This document shows, one piece after another, positions 24,414-32,754 of a stretch of 36,907 nucleotides of DNA. The translations under genes were made by a program, and so were the position numbers. The notes below the pieces were generated by a model, which was not told the DNA's origin, ran no database searches, and saw nothing but the letters and a program-made list of their open reading frames with translations. Where the stretch lies: positions 1 through 36,907 of the forward strand of contig LFTD01000088.1 in assembly GCA_001512625.1 (NCBI GenBank), in the 5' to 3' direction. The DNA is from Clostridiales bacterium DTU036 (lineage in GTDB: Bacteria; Bacillota; Clostridia; Peptostreptococcales; Acidaminobacteraceae). Position 1 is the stretch's first letter, and every line of letters starts with the position of its first letter.

Positions 24414-25689
24414 GCTTGGCTGTGCCAAGAATACAGATGATGTAAACCATATGACTAGCCTGCTAATTGACAAGGGCTATCTTCCTTTAGAAGGACCAGC
24501 AGGAGCAGATTACATCATTGTTCATACCTGTGGTTTTATTGAAGAGGCTGTTAAGGAGAGCCTTGATGCTATTCTCGAGCTGGCTGATTATAAGGATCTG
24601 GGATGCAAAAGTCTTATTGTAAGCGGTTGCCTCAGTCAAAGATATCAGTCCTCCCTTGAAAGGGAACTTCCTGAAGTAGATTTATTTCTAGGCACCTCCT
24701 ATAGTCATAGGATAGATGACTATATTAATAAAAAAGGAGCCTACTATGATAGGGTGGACTTTAAATTAAAGTCATACCAGCATAGGGAGGTTTCAAAGAA
24801 TTATGAATACCTAAAAATAGCTGAGGGCTGTGATAACTATTGCAGCTACTGTATTATTCCCAAGCTTAGAGGACCCATGAGGAGTAAGACTATAGAGGAG
24901 CTGGTTCAGGAGGCTACAGAGCTTTCTAAAAGGGGGGCAAAGGAGCTAATCCTTATAGCCCAGGACCTAAGTCGCTATGGTCAGGATAGGGGCCAGATTA
25001 AGATTCTGGAGTTATTAAGGGCTCTTAACCAGATACCAGGAATAAATTGGATCAGGCTCCAGTATGTCTATCCCGACATTTTGGATGAGGAGTTTTTTAC
25101 TACCATGGCAGGTCTTGACAAGGTTGTGGCCTATTTAGATATGCCTATCCAGCATGCTTCTGATGGGGTCTTAAAGAGGATGAACCGCCATACAAGCCAG
25201 GCTGATCTAAGAAGGGTAATAGAGCTGGCTAGAAAGATTATGCCCCATATTGTTCTTAGGAGTACTGTAATGGTGGGTTTTCCAGGAGAGACTGATGAGG
25301 ACTTTAGGGTTCTTATGGATTTTATTGAAGAAATAAAGTTTGATAAGCTGGGAGCCTTTAAGTACTCCGATGAGGAGGAGGTTGCCAGCCATAAGCTTGA
25401 TGGCAAGGTTTCCGAAGAAGTAAAAGAGCAGCGATATGAGGCTATAATGGCCCTGCAGATGGGGATTTCAGAAGATAAACTTTCCACGCTCCAAGGCCAG
25501 GTTCTTGAGGTAATGGTGGACGAGGTTTATAGTGACTCCTGGATAGGTAGGACAAGGGGAGACTCCCCAGATGTTGATGGCATTGTCTATGTTGAAGGTA
25601 ATGGTGTTAAAGTAGGAGATATACTGAAGGTAAAGATTAAGACTAGTTCAGAGTACGATTTAGTGGGGGAGCCCTATGAATTTAGCTAA
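24394..25689 (+). CDS. rimO: Ribosomal protein S12 methylthiotransferase RimO
   Basis: Radical-SAM enzyme that adds a methylthio group to the conserved aspartate of ribosomal protein S12. The N-terminal cluster cysteines are in LGCAKN, HTCGFIEEAV and SGCLSQR. The radical-SAM cluster is C146, C150 and C153 (CDNYCSYC). The C-terminal TRAM domain ends the 431-residue protein. The first motif continues TDDVNHM where LVDSE is usual, a divergence but not in a cluster ligand. It overlaps mnmH by 20 bases and pgsA by 14. RimO is preferred over MiaB from the SLSR-type motif LSRYGQD and the neighbours. Confidence 0.92.
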   Translation: MKFYIHELGCAKNTDDVNHMTSLLIDKGYLPLEGPAGADYIIVHTCGFIEEAVKESLDAILELADYKDLGCKSLIVSGCLSQRYQSSLERELPEVDLFLGTSYSHRIDDYINKKGAYYDRVDFKLKSYQHREVSKNYEYLKIAEGCDNYCSYCIIPKLRGPMRSKTIEELVQEATELSKRGAKELILIAQDLSRYGQDRGQIKILELLRALNQIPGINWIRLQYVYPDILDEEFFTTMAGLDKVVAYLDMPIQHASDGVLKRMNRHTSQADLRRVIELARKIMPHIVLRSTVMVGFPGETDEDFRVLMDFIEEIKFDKLGAFKYSDEEEVASHKLDGKVSEEVKEQRYEAIMALQMGISEDKLSTLQGQVLEVMVDEVYSDSWIGRTRGDSPDVDGIVYVEGNGVKVGDILKVKIKTSSEYDLVGEPYEFS

Positions 25690-26203
25690 TAAATTAACCC
25701 TGGCCAGGATGATTGCAGTACCTATATATTTTTACATGGCCCTTTATACAGACTACAGGCTTTTAAGCCTAATAGTGTTTGCCCTGGCAGCTCTTACTGA
25801 CTATCTAGATGGCTATATAGCTAGGAAGTATTCCATGATAACTGCGCTGGGCCAGCTAATGGACCCACTGGCAGATAAGTTTCTAACCCTTTCTGCCTTT
25901 ACCGTTTTTATGGCTCAAGGACTTATTTCTCCTCTAGTCTTATTAATAGTAACTCTTAGGGAGATTCTTATTTCGGTATTTAGGGCTGTGGCAGCTTCTA
26001 AAGATATAGTTATAGCAGCTTCCGTTTATGGAAAACTAAAGACTGTGCTTCAGATGGCCACTATTCTTGTGCTCCACTGGCTAAGGCTCTATAACATTGA
26101 CATAAACCTTTACCATAGAATCCTAATTTGGCTTATGGCTTTAGCCACAGTGCTCTCAGCAGTGGATTATATATGGAAAAATAAAGAGGTGCTAAAGGAA
26201 TGA
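25676..26203 (+). CDS. pgsA: CDP-diacylglycerol-glycerol-3-phosphate phosphatidyltransferase
   Basis: Makes phosphatidylglycerol phosphate from CDP-diacylglycerol, the product of CdsA, in the membrane. The CDP-alcohol phosphatidyltransferase motif is complete: DGYIAR, then G, then MDPLADK, giving the D-G-x2-A-R-x8-G-x3-D-x3-D pattern. The N-terminus NLANKLTLARMIAVP is typical, and there are about five or six membrane helices in 175 residues. It overlaps rimO by 14 bases and the cinA ATG by four. Confidence 0.94.
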   Translation: MNLANKLTLARMIAVPIYFYMALYTDYRLLSLIVFALAALTDYLDGYIARKYSMITALGQLMDPLADKFLTLSAFTVFMAQGLISPLVLLIVTLREILISVFRAVAASKDIVIAASVYGKLKTVLQMATILVLHWLRLYNIDINLYHRILIWLMALATVLSAVDYIWKNKEVLKE

Positions 26204-27306
26204 AAGTCGGAGTAATGACCATAGGAGACGAAGTCCTTCAGGGTAGAATACTGGATAAAAACAAGGCCAACCTGGGCCAGTTCTTTTTGACAAGGGGGAT
26301 TGAGGTTTCTCTTTCTATTAACCCACCAGATGAGGCAGAGGCTCTTAAAAGGGCTTTGGTTTATATGCTAGAAGAAGTAGATCTTCTTGTCATAACAGGA
26401 GGCTTAGGCCAGACCAAGGATGATATGACATATAGGATTACTAAGGAAGTTTGTCAGGATTACCAGGAAGAGATAATTCCCAACCATAATGGTGCAGCTC
26501 ATGGTTACCTCTTGAAAAAGGGAGTTAAGTCTCTTATTCTTGTACCAGGACCTCCAAATGAAAATCAGCCCATGTTTGAGGCAATAGATAAGGTCTTAGA
26601 TAGGCAGGAGCTCTATGAGAAGTTCTATCATCTTATGGGAATAGGCGAGTATGATCTGGAGAAGTCTTTTGAAGGAAACTTTGGGAATGAAGCCCAGCAG
26701 CTTCTTACTTATGTTTCAATAGGCTATGTCAGTTTAAGGGTTTTTTCCAAGGACCAGGATCAGTTTATAAGGCTGAGTGAAAAGGTGGAGGCAGTATTTG
26801 GCGACTATATTTTTTATGAAGATAAGATGGATATAGAAGAGCAGATACTGGATAAATTAAGAAAAGAAAACCTGAGTATTTGCCTAGCTGAATCGGTCAC
26901 TGCAGGAGGCCTTATGAAGAGGTTAACCAGCGTATCTGGTGCCAGTGATGTGGTTTATGGGGGTATGGTGGTATATCAAGACCAGGCCAAAACTCAGTTA
27001 CTTGGGATAAGTCCCGAGCTTCTAGAAACCTATACCAGTGTTTCAAGCCAGGCCTCCCTGGCTCTAGCTAGGTCAAGTAGAATCAAGACCGGAGCCGATA
27101 TAAGTCTTGGGATTACAGGCTATGCTGAGCACGAAGATGATGAAAAAAGAGGCCTTTGTTATATTCATATAGTTAGCCCCTGGGGGGAAGAAGCTTTCTT
27201 TAGAAAGGTCCCCAGTAGGGAAAGAAATAGATCCAGAGAGGCTATGATTAATTTTGCCCTAGCTAGTCTTTGGAAAATGCTTGCAAAAATGCCTGTTATG
27301 GACTAG
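26200..27306 (+). CDS. cinA: CinA-like protein (competence/damage-inducible; NMN amidase domain)
   Basis: The N-terminal MoaB-like domain (IGDEVLQGRILDKN, TGGLGQTKDDMT, LVPGPPNENQPMFE) and the C-terminal PncC-type domain (CLAESVTAGGLMKRLTSVSG, GMVVYQDQAKTQLLGI, LGITGYA) identify CinA. PncC domains deamidate nicotinamide mononucleotide in NAD recycling; the first half acts as an ADP-ribose pyrophosphatase in some homologues. At 368 residues it is shorter than B. subtilis CinA (416). The glycine-rich stretch usually following ITGIAGP is replaced by YAEHEDDEKRG. It precedes recA as in many Gram-positives, and the recA promoter -35 lies in its last codons. Confidence 0.88.
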   Translation: MKVGVMTIGDEVLQGRILDKNKANLGQFFLTRGIEVSLSINPPDEAEALKRALVYMLEEVDLLVITGGLGQTKDDMTYRITKEVCQDYQEEIIPNHNGAAHGYLLKKGVKSLILVPGPPNENQPMFEAIDKVLDRQELYEKFYHLMGIGEYDLEKSFEGNFGNEAQQLLTYVSIGYVSLRVFSKDQDQFIRLSEKVEAVFGDYIFYEDKMDIEEQILDKLRKENLSICLAESVTAGGLMKRLTSVSGASDVVYGGMVVYQDQAKTQLLGISPELLETYTSVSSQASLALARSSRIKTGADISLGITGYAEHEDDEKRGLCYIHIVSPWGEEAFFRKVPSRERNRSREAMINFALASLWKMLAKMPVMD

Positions 27307-27309
27307 AAT
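27281..27309 (+). promoter_or_regulatory. Sigma-A promoter of recA
   Basis: TTGCAA (27281-27286), a 17-base spacer and TAGAAT (27304-27309). The -35 lies in the last codons of cinA. The predicted start at about 27316 is just before the SOS box. Confidence 0.65.
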
Positions 27310-27317
27310 GTGTTTAT

Positions 27318-27331
27318 AGAACGAATGTTCG
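27318..27331 (+). promoter_or_regulatory. LexA (SOS) box upstream of recA
   Basis: AGAACGAATGTTCG contains the perfect inverted repeat GAAC-N4-GTTC and matches the Bacillus-type LexA (DinR) consensus CGAAC-N4-GTTCG in all but the first base. It overlaps the start of the recA transcript, so bound LexA would block transcription. This is the only site of this kind that I noticed. Confidence 0.85.
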
Positions 27332-27340
27332 GGAGGAATT

Positions 27341-28354
27341 ATGTCGGAAAAAGATAAGGCTATAGATCATGTCCTTTCCCAGATAGAAAAACAATTTGGT
27401 AAGGGTTCAATTATGCGGCTAGGGGATGAACCCTCTAGAAAAGATATTGGGGTTATACCTTCTGGGGCCTTGTCCCTGGATATTGCTCTAGGTATAGGTG
27501 GTATTCCTAGAGGTAGGATTATAGAAATCTATGGACCAGAGTCATCTGGTAAAACTACTGTGGCCCTTCATATGATAGCTGAGGCTCAAAAGCTTGGTGG
27601 AGTAGCAGCCTTTATTGATGCTGAACATGCCCTAGATCCTGGCTATGCCAAAAATATAGGTGTAGATACCGATGGTCTTATTCTATCCCAGCCAGATACT
27701 GGTGAGCAGGCCCTTGAAATTGTAGACGCCCTAGTTAGAAGTAATGCAATTGACATTATAGTTGTTGACTCTGTTGCTGCCCTGGTCCCCAAGGCTGAAA
27801 TGACAGGGGAGATGGGAGATAGCCACATGGGTCTCCAGGCTAGACTTATGAGCCAGGCACTAAGGAAATTAACAAGTATAGTGGCAAAGAGCAACACCAG
27901 CATTATTTTTATCAACCAGCTGAGAATGAAGATTGGTGTAATGTTTGGTAACCCAGAAACTACTACTGGTGGCAATGCCCTTAAGTTCTACTCTTCAGTT
28001 AGACTGGATGTTAGAAGAATAGAGACCATTAAAGAGCGAGACGATATGATTGGCAACAGGACCAGGGTTAGGGTGGTTAAAAATAAGGTGGCCCCTCCCT
28101 TTAAAACTGCTGAGTTTGATATCATGTATGGAACCGGCATTTCTAGTGAAGGCTGCATCTTAGATGCTGCGGTTGAGGCTGATATAGTTAAGAAGGCTGG
28201 CTCCTGGTACTCATACGGTGATGAAAGACTGGGCCAGGGTAGGGAAAACGTGAAAGCCCACCTATTAGAAAATCCAGACTTATTAGATGAACTAGACCAG
28301 TTAGTAAGAGAATTTTATCAAATAGCCAAGGAAGATGATAATGAGACGGAATAA
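27341..28354 (+). CDS. recA: Recombinase A
   Basis: Forms ATP-dependent filaments on single-stranded DNA for strand exchange, and triggers LexA self-cleavage in the SOS response. Walker A is GPESSGKT (residues 65-72), and [32 protein letters not shown] and [20 protein letters not shown] are core motifs. Length is 337 residues, normal. ATG 27341 follows GGGAGG. It has its own promoter with a LexA box, and its 3' end forms one arm of the terminator. Confidence 0.98.
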   Translation: MSEKDKAIDHVLSQIEKQFGKGSIMRLGDEPSRKDIGVIPSGALSLDIALGIGGIPRGRIIEIYGPESSGKTTVALHMIAEAQKLGGVAAFIDAEHALDPGYAKNIGVDTDGLILSQPDTGEQALEIVDALVRSNAIDIIVVDSVAALVPKAEMTGEMGDSHMGLQARLMSQALRKLTSIVAKSNTSIIFINQLRMKIGVMFGNPETTTGGNALKFYSSVRLDVRRIETIKERDDMIGNRTRVRVVKNKVAPPFKTAEFDIMYGTGISSEGCILDAAVEADIVKKAGSWYSYGDERLGQGRENVKAHLLENPDLLDELDQLVREFYQIAKEDDNETE

Positions 28355-28371
28355 ACCCGTCTCATTATTTT
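28339..28371 (+). terminator. Intrinsic terminator of recA, overlapping its stop
   Basis: TAATGAGACGG (28339-28349) pairs perfectly with CCGTCTCATTA (28357-28367), followed by a T-rich tail. The 5' arm lies in the last recA codons and the stop codon is in the loop. Confidence 0.92.
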
Positions 28372-28399
28372 TATAATCAATACAAGTGTAGGCAATATA

Positions 28400-28408
28400 T
28401 GATATAAT
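28400..28408 (+). promoter_or_regulatory. Extended -10 promoter of rny
   Basis: TGA directly followed by a perfect TATAAT (28403-28408) makes an extended -10 element. The -35 region is poor (ATACAA at 28380-28385, 17 bases upstream), which an extended -10 can compensate for. Confidence 0.65.
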
Positions 28409-28450
28409 GTGACAGCTAGATAAATATAGGAGGTGATTATTATTCCTAAC

Positions 28451-29983
28451 ATGGAAACATTCCTTATTTACATCGTATTAGCAATACTTGGTATTGTTTT
28501 GGGATATCTACTAAGAAAAAATATTGGTGAGAGAAAAACTGGAAATGCTGAAGACAAGGCCAACGAAATTGTACTTGAAGCAAAAAAATCCGCGGAAATT
28601 ATCAAGAAAGAAGCCCTTTTCGAAGCCAAAGAGGAAATCCACAATTTACGATCTAATCTGGAAAAAGAAACAAGAGAGCGCCGCAGTGAAATTCAACGTA
28701 TAGAGCGCCGAAATTTACAAAAAGAAGAAAGCTTAGAAGCAAAACAAAAAGAGCAAGAAAAAAGAGACCGTGAGCTTGCAAATCTAGACAAAAAGATGAC
28801 TGCTCTTAAAAAGCAACTTGAAAATCAAAAGGAAGAGCAAGAAGTAGAGCTCCAGCGCATAGCTTCACTATCAAAGGATGAAGCCAAGACCATTCTCCTT
28901 GATGAGGTTGACAAGCAGCTGGATAGGGAGAAGGTACTGCGTATCAGGGCGGCTGAGGAGGAAATTAAAGAAGAATCCAATAAAACCGCCCAGAAGATAC
29001 TGGCAAATACCCTCCATAGGATCTCTTCTGACTTTGTTTCAGAAAATACTGTCAGTACAGTTACCCTTCCTAATGATGAGATGAAGGGCAGGATAATTGG
29101 AAGAGAGGGTCGCAATATCAGGGCTCTTGAAAAGGCAACAGGGGTTGATTTAATTATTGATGATACGCCAGAGGCAGTTATAATTTCTTGCTTTGATCCC
29201 GTTCGCCGTGAGATTACACGGATGGCCTTAGAGAAGCTGATTACTGATGGGCGAATCCATCCAACCAGAATCGAAGAGATGGTTAACAAGTCACGAAGCG
29301 AAATTGAAGAAAAGATGAGAGAAGAAGGTAAAAATGCCATCTTCGAACTTGAACTAGGTAGGGTCCACCCTGAACTTGTAAAATTAGTGGGTAGGCTTCA
29401 GTTTAGAACTAGTTATGGTCAAAACGTCCTGAGCCATAGTATAGAGGTTGCCAAGGTAGCCGGTATGCTGGCCAAGGAATTAGGTGCCAATGTGAGAGTA
29501 GCTAAAAGAGCTGGATTATTTCACGATATTGGTAAGGCAATAGATACAGAGGTTGAGGGCACCCATATAGAGCTGGGAATGCAGCTTCTTAAAAAGTATG
29601 GAGAATCAGAAGATGTTATCCATGCCATGAGCACCCACCATGGTGATTATGAACCCACCACTGTTGAAGCAGTAATTGTTACAGCAGCCGATGCTATTAG
29701 TGCAGCCAGGCCAGGAGCTAGAAGAGAGGCCCTTGATTCTTATATTAAGAGGCTTGAAAACCTAGAGACTATAGCCGGTTCCTATGAGGGAGTCGACCAT
29801 GCCTTTGCAGTACAGGCTGGTAGGGAAATCAGAATTATGGTTGTTCCTGAACAAATAAGTGATGATGAGATGGTCCTACTCTCAAGAGATGTAGCTAAGC
29901 GCATTGAAGATGAGATGGATTATCCAGGTCAAGTCAAGGTACACATGATTAGAGAATCTCGGGCGGTATCCTACGCCAAGTAA
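28451..29983 (+). CDS. rny: Ribonuclease Y
   Basis: Membrane-anchored endoribonuclease that starts mRNA decay in Gram-positives. It has an N-terminal membrane helix (FLIYIVLAILGIVLGYLL) and a long charged coiled coil to about residue 200. A KH domain (GRIIGREGRNIRALEKATGV) and an HD domain (RAGLFHDIGKAID, STHHGDYEP) follow. About 510 residues, near the usual 520. The start is unclear. ATG 28451 is 17 bases from the strong AGGAGGTGA, GTG 28433 overlaps that site, and in-frame ATT 28442 has ideal spacing. The coiled-coil part uses CGN arginine and CAA glutamine codons more than its neighbours. Confidence 0.95.
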   Translation: METFLIYIVLAILGIVLGYLLRKNIGERKTGNAEDKANEIVLEAKKSAEIIKKEALFEAKEEIHNLRSNLEKETRERRSEIQRIERRNLQKEESLEAKQKEQEKRDRELANLDKKMTALKKQLENQKEEQEVELQRIASLSKDEAKTILLDEVDKQLDREKVLRIRAAEEEIKEESNKTAQKILANTLHRISSDFVSENTVSTVTLPNDEMKGRIIGREGRNIRALEKATGVDLIIDDTPEAVIISCFDPVRREITRMALEKLITDGRIHPTRIEEMVNKSRSEIEEKMREEGKNAIFELELGRVHPELVKLVGRLQFRTSYGQNVLSHSIEVAKVAGMLAKELGANVRVAKRAGLFHDIGKAIDTEVEGTHIELGMQLLKKYGESEDVIHAMSTHHGDYEPTTVEAVIVTAADAISAARPGARREALDSYIKRLENLETIAGSYEGVDHAFAVQAGREIRIMVVPEQISDDEMVLLSRDVAKRIEDEMDYPGQVKVHMIRESRAVSYAK

Positions 29984-29991
29984 TTTTCTTG

Positions 29992-30020
29992 AATAGGGGC
30001 TAAGGTAGCCCCTATTTTAT
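29992..30020 (+). terminator. Intrinsic terminator after rny
   Basis: AATAGGGGCTA (29992-30002) pairs perfectly with TAGCCCCTATT (30006-30016) with a three-base loop and a short T-rich tail. Confidence 0.88.
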
Positions 30021-30033
30021 TGGGCGATTGTCC

Positions 30034-30062
30034 TTGAAATCCTTTATACATTAAGCTAAGAT
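30034..30062 (+). promoter_or_regulatory. Promoter of marR-cobalamin salvage operon
   Basis: TTGAAA (30034-30039), a 17-base spacer and TAAGAT (30057-30062), just after the rny terminator. The predicted start is near 30069. Confidence 0.6.
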
Positions 30063-30072
30063 AGGAATATAG

Positions 30073-30096
30073 AAGAAAGTTCAATTGAATTTTATT
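30073..30096 (+). promoter_or_regulatory. Palindrome, candidate operator for the MarR-like regulator
   Basis: The perfect palindrome TTCAATTGAA (30080-30089) is the centre of a longer imperfect one (30073-30096). It lies between the predicted transcription start and the regulator gene, where autorepression by a dimeric MarR protein would act. Function is inferred. Confidence 0.4.
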
Positions 30097-30109
30097 AGGA
30101 AGGTAAACT

Positions 30110-30937
30110 ATGAATAACATTGCTACGGGAATTGAGCAGCTTGCTCGGATGATTGAAACTATTTTTGAGGATAAGCTGGCTGAGAGTTCTTTGAATCGTG
30201 GTCAGTATGCCTACTTGCTTTATCTTTACGAAAATGAGGGCACAAATCAATATGATATTTCAAGGGACCTTTATATTGACAAGACCACTGTGGCCAAGGC
30301 CCTAAAAAAACTTGAAGAAAGTGGATATATCCTTAGAAAAACTGACCAAAGGGATAAAAGAAGGGTCAATGTTTTCTTGTCTAAAAAAGGCAAACTAGTC
30401 TATGAGGAAGTCAAGGAAGCTTCCAATGATATTCAAGCTATCATGTCCACCAATGTTCACCCAGAGCTTTTAGATGAACTGTCTTCTCTACTTGAAATTT
30501 TTATACAAGAACTGGATCTTAAGTGGTGTGATATCAAGGGTTATAAGAGAGATACATCCTATTCACTGGCTAGCAAGCAGGACATGGATCTACTTAAGGA
30601 TAGGAACATCTACCGCTTCAAGGATGAAGAAGAGCTCTTTATTGAGAGATTTGGCCAGTATGTCCTAAACTGGATTCGCTTTGAGCAGGATGATAATCAA
30701 AACGTAGTTGCTAGTGAAATTCACTTTCATCAGATATCCGATGTAATCCAACATGGTATGGAATTAATCAGAGAATTTGAGCACTGGTATTTTGGCAACT
30801 TTAAAGGCTCTATTACCATTAGGATTACTGAGGGGGATATTGAAAGGCAAAAGCTCCTTCATAAAAACCAGTATCTATTTAGGAACTATGAAAACCATGG
30901 AGATGAAACCTACTATTACTATGATAAGAATAGATAG
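30110..30937 (+). CDS. MarR-like regulator with long uncharacterised C-terminal domain
   Basis: Residues 1-140 form a MarR-type winged helix: NRGQYAYLLYLYENEGTNQY, then DKTTVAKALKKLEESGYI and RKTDQRDKRRVNVFLSKKGK, the wing and following helix. MarR proteins are usually about 140-160 residues. This one has 275, with a further 130 rich in aromatic and charged residues (FEHWYFGNFKGSITIRITE, ending ETYYYYDKNR) that I do not recognise. ATG 30110 follows AGGAAGG. It precedes cobU by 25 bases with no terminator between, so it is probably the first gene of the cobalamin salvage operon and a candidate regulator of it. The ligand of the extra domain is unknown. Confidence 0.8.
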   Translation: MNNIATGIEQLARMIETIFEDKLAESSLNRGQYAYLLYLYENEGTNQYDISRDLYIDKTTVAKALKKLEESGYILRKTDQRDKRRVNVFLSKKGKLVYEEVKEASNDIQAIMSTNVHPELLDELSSLLEIFIQELDLKWCDIKGYKRDTSYSLASKQDMDLLKDRNIYRFKDEEELFIERFGQYVLNWIRFEQDDNQNVVASEIHFHQISDVIQHGMELIREFEHWYFGNFKGSITIRITEGDIERQKLLHKNQYLFRNYENHGDETYYYYDKNR

Positions 30938-30962
30938 TGATTTCAACTAATGGGGGACTAGA

Positions 30963-31490
30963 ATGCTAGAATTTATTTTAGGTGGAGCAAGAAGCGGAAA
31001 GAGTAGCTATGCAGAAGCCAAGGTAGAGGCCTATCCTGGGGCTGTTTATCTTGCAACTGCCAAGGTATATGATGATGAGATGGCTCATAGAGTAAAACTT
31101 CATCAGGAAAGAAGAAATAAGCAGTGGCTGACCCTGGAAAAGTATAAGGACTTTAAAGTGGAAGATTTCTCTGATAAGCCAGCTGTACTAATAGATTGTC
31201 TAACCATGATGGTAACAGGCCTTTTTTTTGAGGAAGATGTAAGTGATTTTTCCGATGAAAGTTTTATGGAGCTTGAGGAGAGGATCTGGCTTGAGATTGA
31301 AAGCCTCCTGGATTTATTAGTTGATAGGGATGTTTTTCTTGTCTCCAATGAAATTGGCCTAGGCTTGGTACCGGAGAAAAGGCTATCCAGGGTTTTTAGA
31401 GATATGATGGGAAGGTTCCATCAGAAAATAGCCAAAAGGGCAGATAGGGTAACTCTTGTGGTGGCAGGACTTGCTTTGGAGGTTAAATGA
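30963..31490 (+). CDS. cobU: Adenosylcobinamide kinase/adenosylcobinamide-phosphate guanylyltransferase
   Basis: Phosphorylates adenosylcobinamide and then adds GMP to give adenosylcobinamide-GDP, the activated corrinoid half for nucleotide-loop assembly. The P-loop GGARSGKS is at residues 6-13. YLATAKVYDDEMAHRVKLHQ holds the conserved guanylylation histidine region. DCLTMMVTGLF and VSNEIGLGLVPEKRLSR complete the family pattern. Length is 175 residues, normal. GGGGGA precedes ATG 30963. The stop overlaps the cobS ATG. Confidence 0.94.
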   Translation: MLEFILGGARSGKSSYAEAKVEAYPGAVYLATAKVYDDEMAHRVKLHQERRNKQWLTLEKYKDFKVEDFSDKPAVLIDCLTMMVTGLFFEEDVSDFSDESFMELEERIWLEIESLLDLLVDRDVFLVSNEIGLGLVPEKRLSRVFRDMMGRFHQKIAKRADRVTLVVAGLALEVK

Positions 31491-32203
31491 TTAAGGCTTT
31501 TCTTATTCAGCTTGGGCTCTATACCACTCTTTATAGTAACCAACATATCTGGACTGAGGATGAATATAAAAAAGGTTTGATATTTACCCCCCTAATAGGT
31601 CTTATAATAGGGGGCATACTTTATTTAATAAGTCTTTTACTACCAGAATTCCTTGAGGGATTTATTCTACTTTTTGCTTATACAATACTTACTGGTGGCC
31701 TACATATGGATGGCTATAGTGATACTTTAGATGGTATCCTAGCCAGAAGAGGTAGGGATAGGGCACTTGAAATTATGCAGGACCCCCTTCTAGGGACCTT
31801 TGGTATCCTTGGGCTTATTATACTAAGCCTAGGGTATTATAGTTTTTTTCCTAGCCTTGGCAAGGCCTTGATAGTCCTACCCCTACTGGGCCGCTATGGA
31901 GCTCTACTTTCAGTCTATAAGAATAAATATACCAGATTAGATGGTATGGGTCGTTATTTTGTTGAGGGAGTGAAGGGTCAGCTTCTTCTTATCTGGTTAC
32001 CCATTACTGCTTTTCTGGTTTATTTTTTGCTGGGTCTAGCTGGTCTACTTGGCCTTGGCCTTACTTTGGGCTATAGTTATTATATGGGTAGGTTCTTTCT
32101 ATCTAGACTTGGTGGAATGACAGGGGATACAGTGGGTTTTATTATTGAATCCTCACAATTAATTTTTGCCTTAACTTTTCTATTGGTGGATATATGGATA
32201 TAA
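31487..32203 (+). CDS. cobS: Adenosylcobinamide-GDP ribazoletransferase (cobalamin synthase)
   Basis: Joins adenosylcobinamide-GDP to alpha-ribazole (phosphate), forming cobalamin (phosphate) in the membrane. The family motif is intact: TGGLHMDGYSDTLDGILAR, then EIMQDPLLGTFG. About six membrane helices are present in 238 residues. It starts on the cobU stop (ATGA overlap) and overlaps cobC by ten bases. Its alpha-ribazole substrate is likely supplied by CblT and CblS downstream. Confidence 0.94.
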   Translation: MIKAFLIQLGLYTTLYSNQHIWTEDEYKKGLIFTPLIGLIIGGILYLISLLLPEFLEGFILLFAYTILTGGLHMDGYSDTLDGILARRGRDRALEIMQDPLLGTFGILGLIILSLGYYSFFPSLGKALIVLPLLGRYGALLSVYKNKYTRLDGMGRYFVEGVKGQLLLIWLPITAFLVYFLLGLAGLLGLGLTLGYSYYMGRFFLSRLGGMTGDTVGFIIESSQLIFALTFLLVDIWI

Positions 32204-32754
32204 TATTACTTAGACATACTTCAAGTATTGATAATGAGGCAGGTGTATTTTCAAGACCTGACACTGGTCTTAGCAAAAAGGGGCTTATAGAAATGGATAG
32301 ACTTCTTTTAAAGGACTATTCTGTGGAGGTAATCTACTCCTCACCCTATAAAAGAAGTCTGGTTTTGGCCCAGACTCTTGCACAAAAGCTGGATTTACCC
32401 CTTATTGAGGACCCGAGGTTAAGGGAGATAGATTTTGGGCTATTTGAGGGAAGGAGTTTTGCAGAAATTGAAAAAAGCTTTCCTGAGGAAGTTGAAAAAT
32501 GGTTGGAAGACCCTTTGTCTTTTAGGTACCCCGGTGGTGAGGCTTTTTCTTGTGTGGGAAAAAGGGCTAGGAGCTTCTATAAGGACCTTGATAGATCTAG
32601 TCTAATAATAAGCCACCAAGCCCTTATGTTTAGTCTTCTTGCTGAGGTGCTGGGTTATGACTACAAAGAGCTTGCCAAACTGCAAATGGGCTCAGGTGCC
32701 CGAATACATTTAAAAGATCAGCCCTGGCGGCTAATTTCATTGGAGAATTTATAA
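32194..32754 (+). CDS. cobC: Alpha-ribazole phosphatase (histidine phosphatase family)
   Basis: Removes the 5' phosphate from alpha-ribazole phosphate or from cobalamin phosphate. The phosphohistidine motif is LLRHTSSIDN (RHT instead of the commoner RHG), followed by YSSPYKRSLVLAQTLA, LREIDFGLFEGRSF and the second catalytic histidine in ISHQALMF. Length is 186 residues. Histidine phosphatases are functionally diverse, and the cobalamin assignment rests on the position between cobS and cblT. It overlaps both neighbours. Confidence 0.85.
   Translation: MDIILLRHTSSIDNEAGVFSRPDTGLSKKGLIEMDRLLLKDYSVEVIYSSPYKRSLVLAQTLAQKLDLPLIEDPRLREIDFGLFEGRSFAEIEKSFPEEVEKWLEDPLSFRYPGGEAFSCVGKRARSFYKDLDRSSLIISHQALMFSLLAEVLGYDYKELAKLQMGSGARIHLKDQPWRLISLENL

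Noticed and set aside
29984-30109. Cobalamin riboswitch before the salvage operon
   Set aside because: The gap is only 126 bases, holds a terminator of rny and a promoter, and has no B12-box-like segment that I can see.
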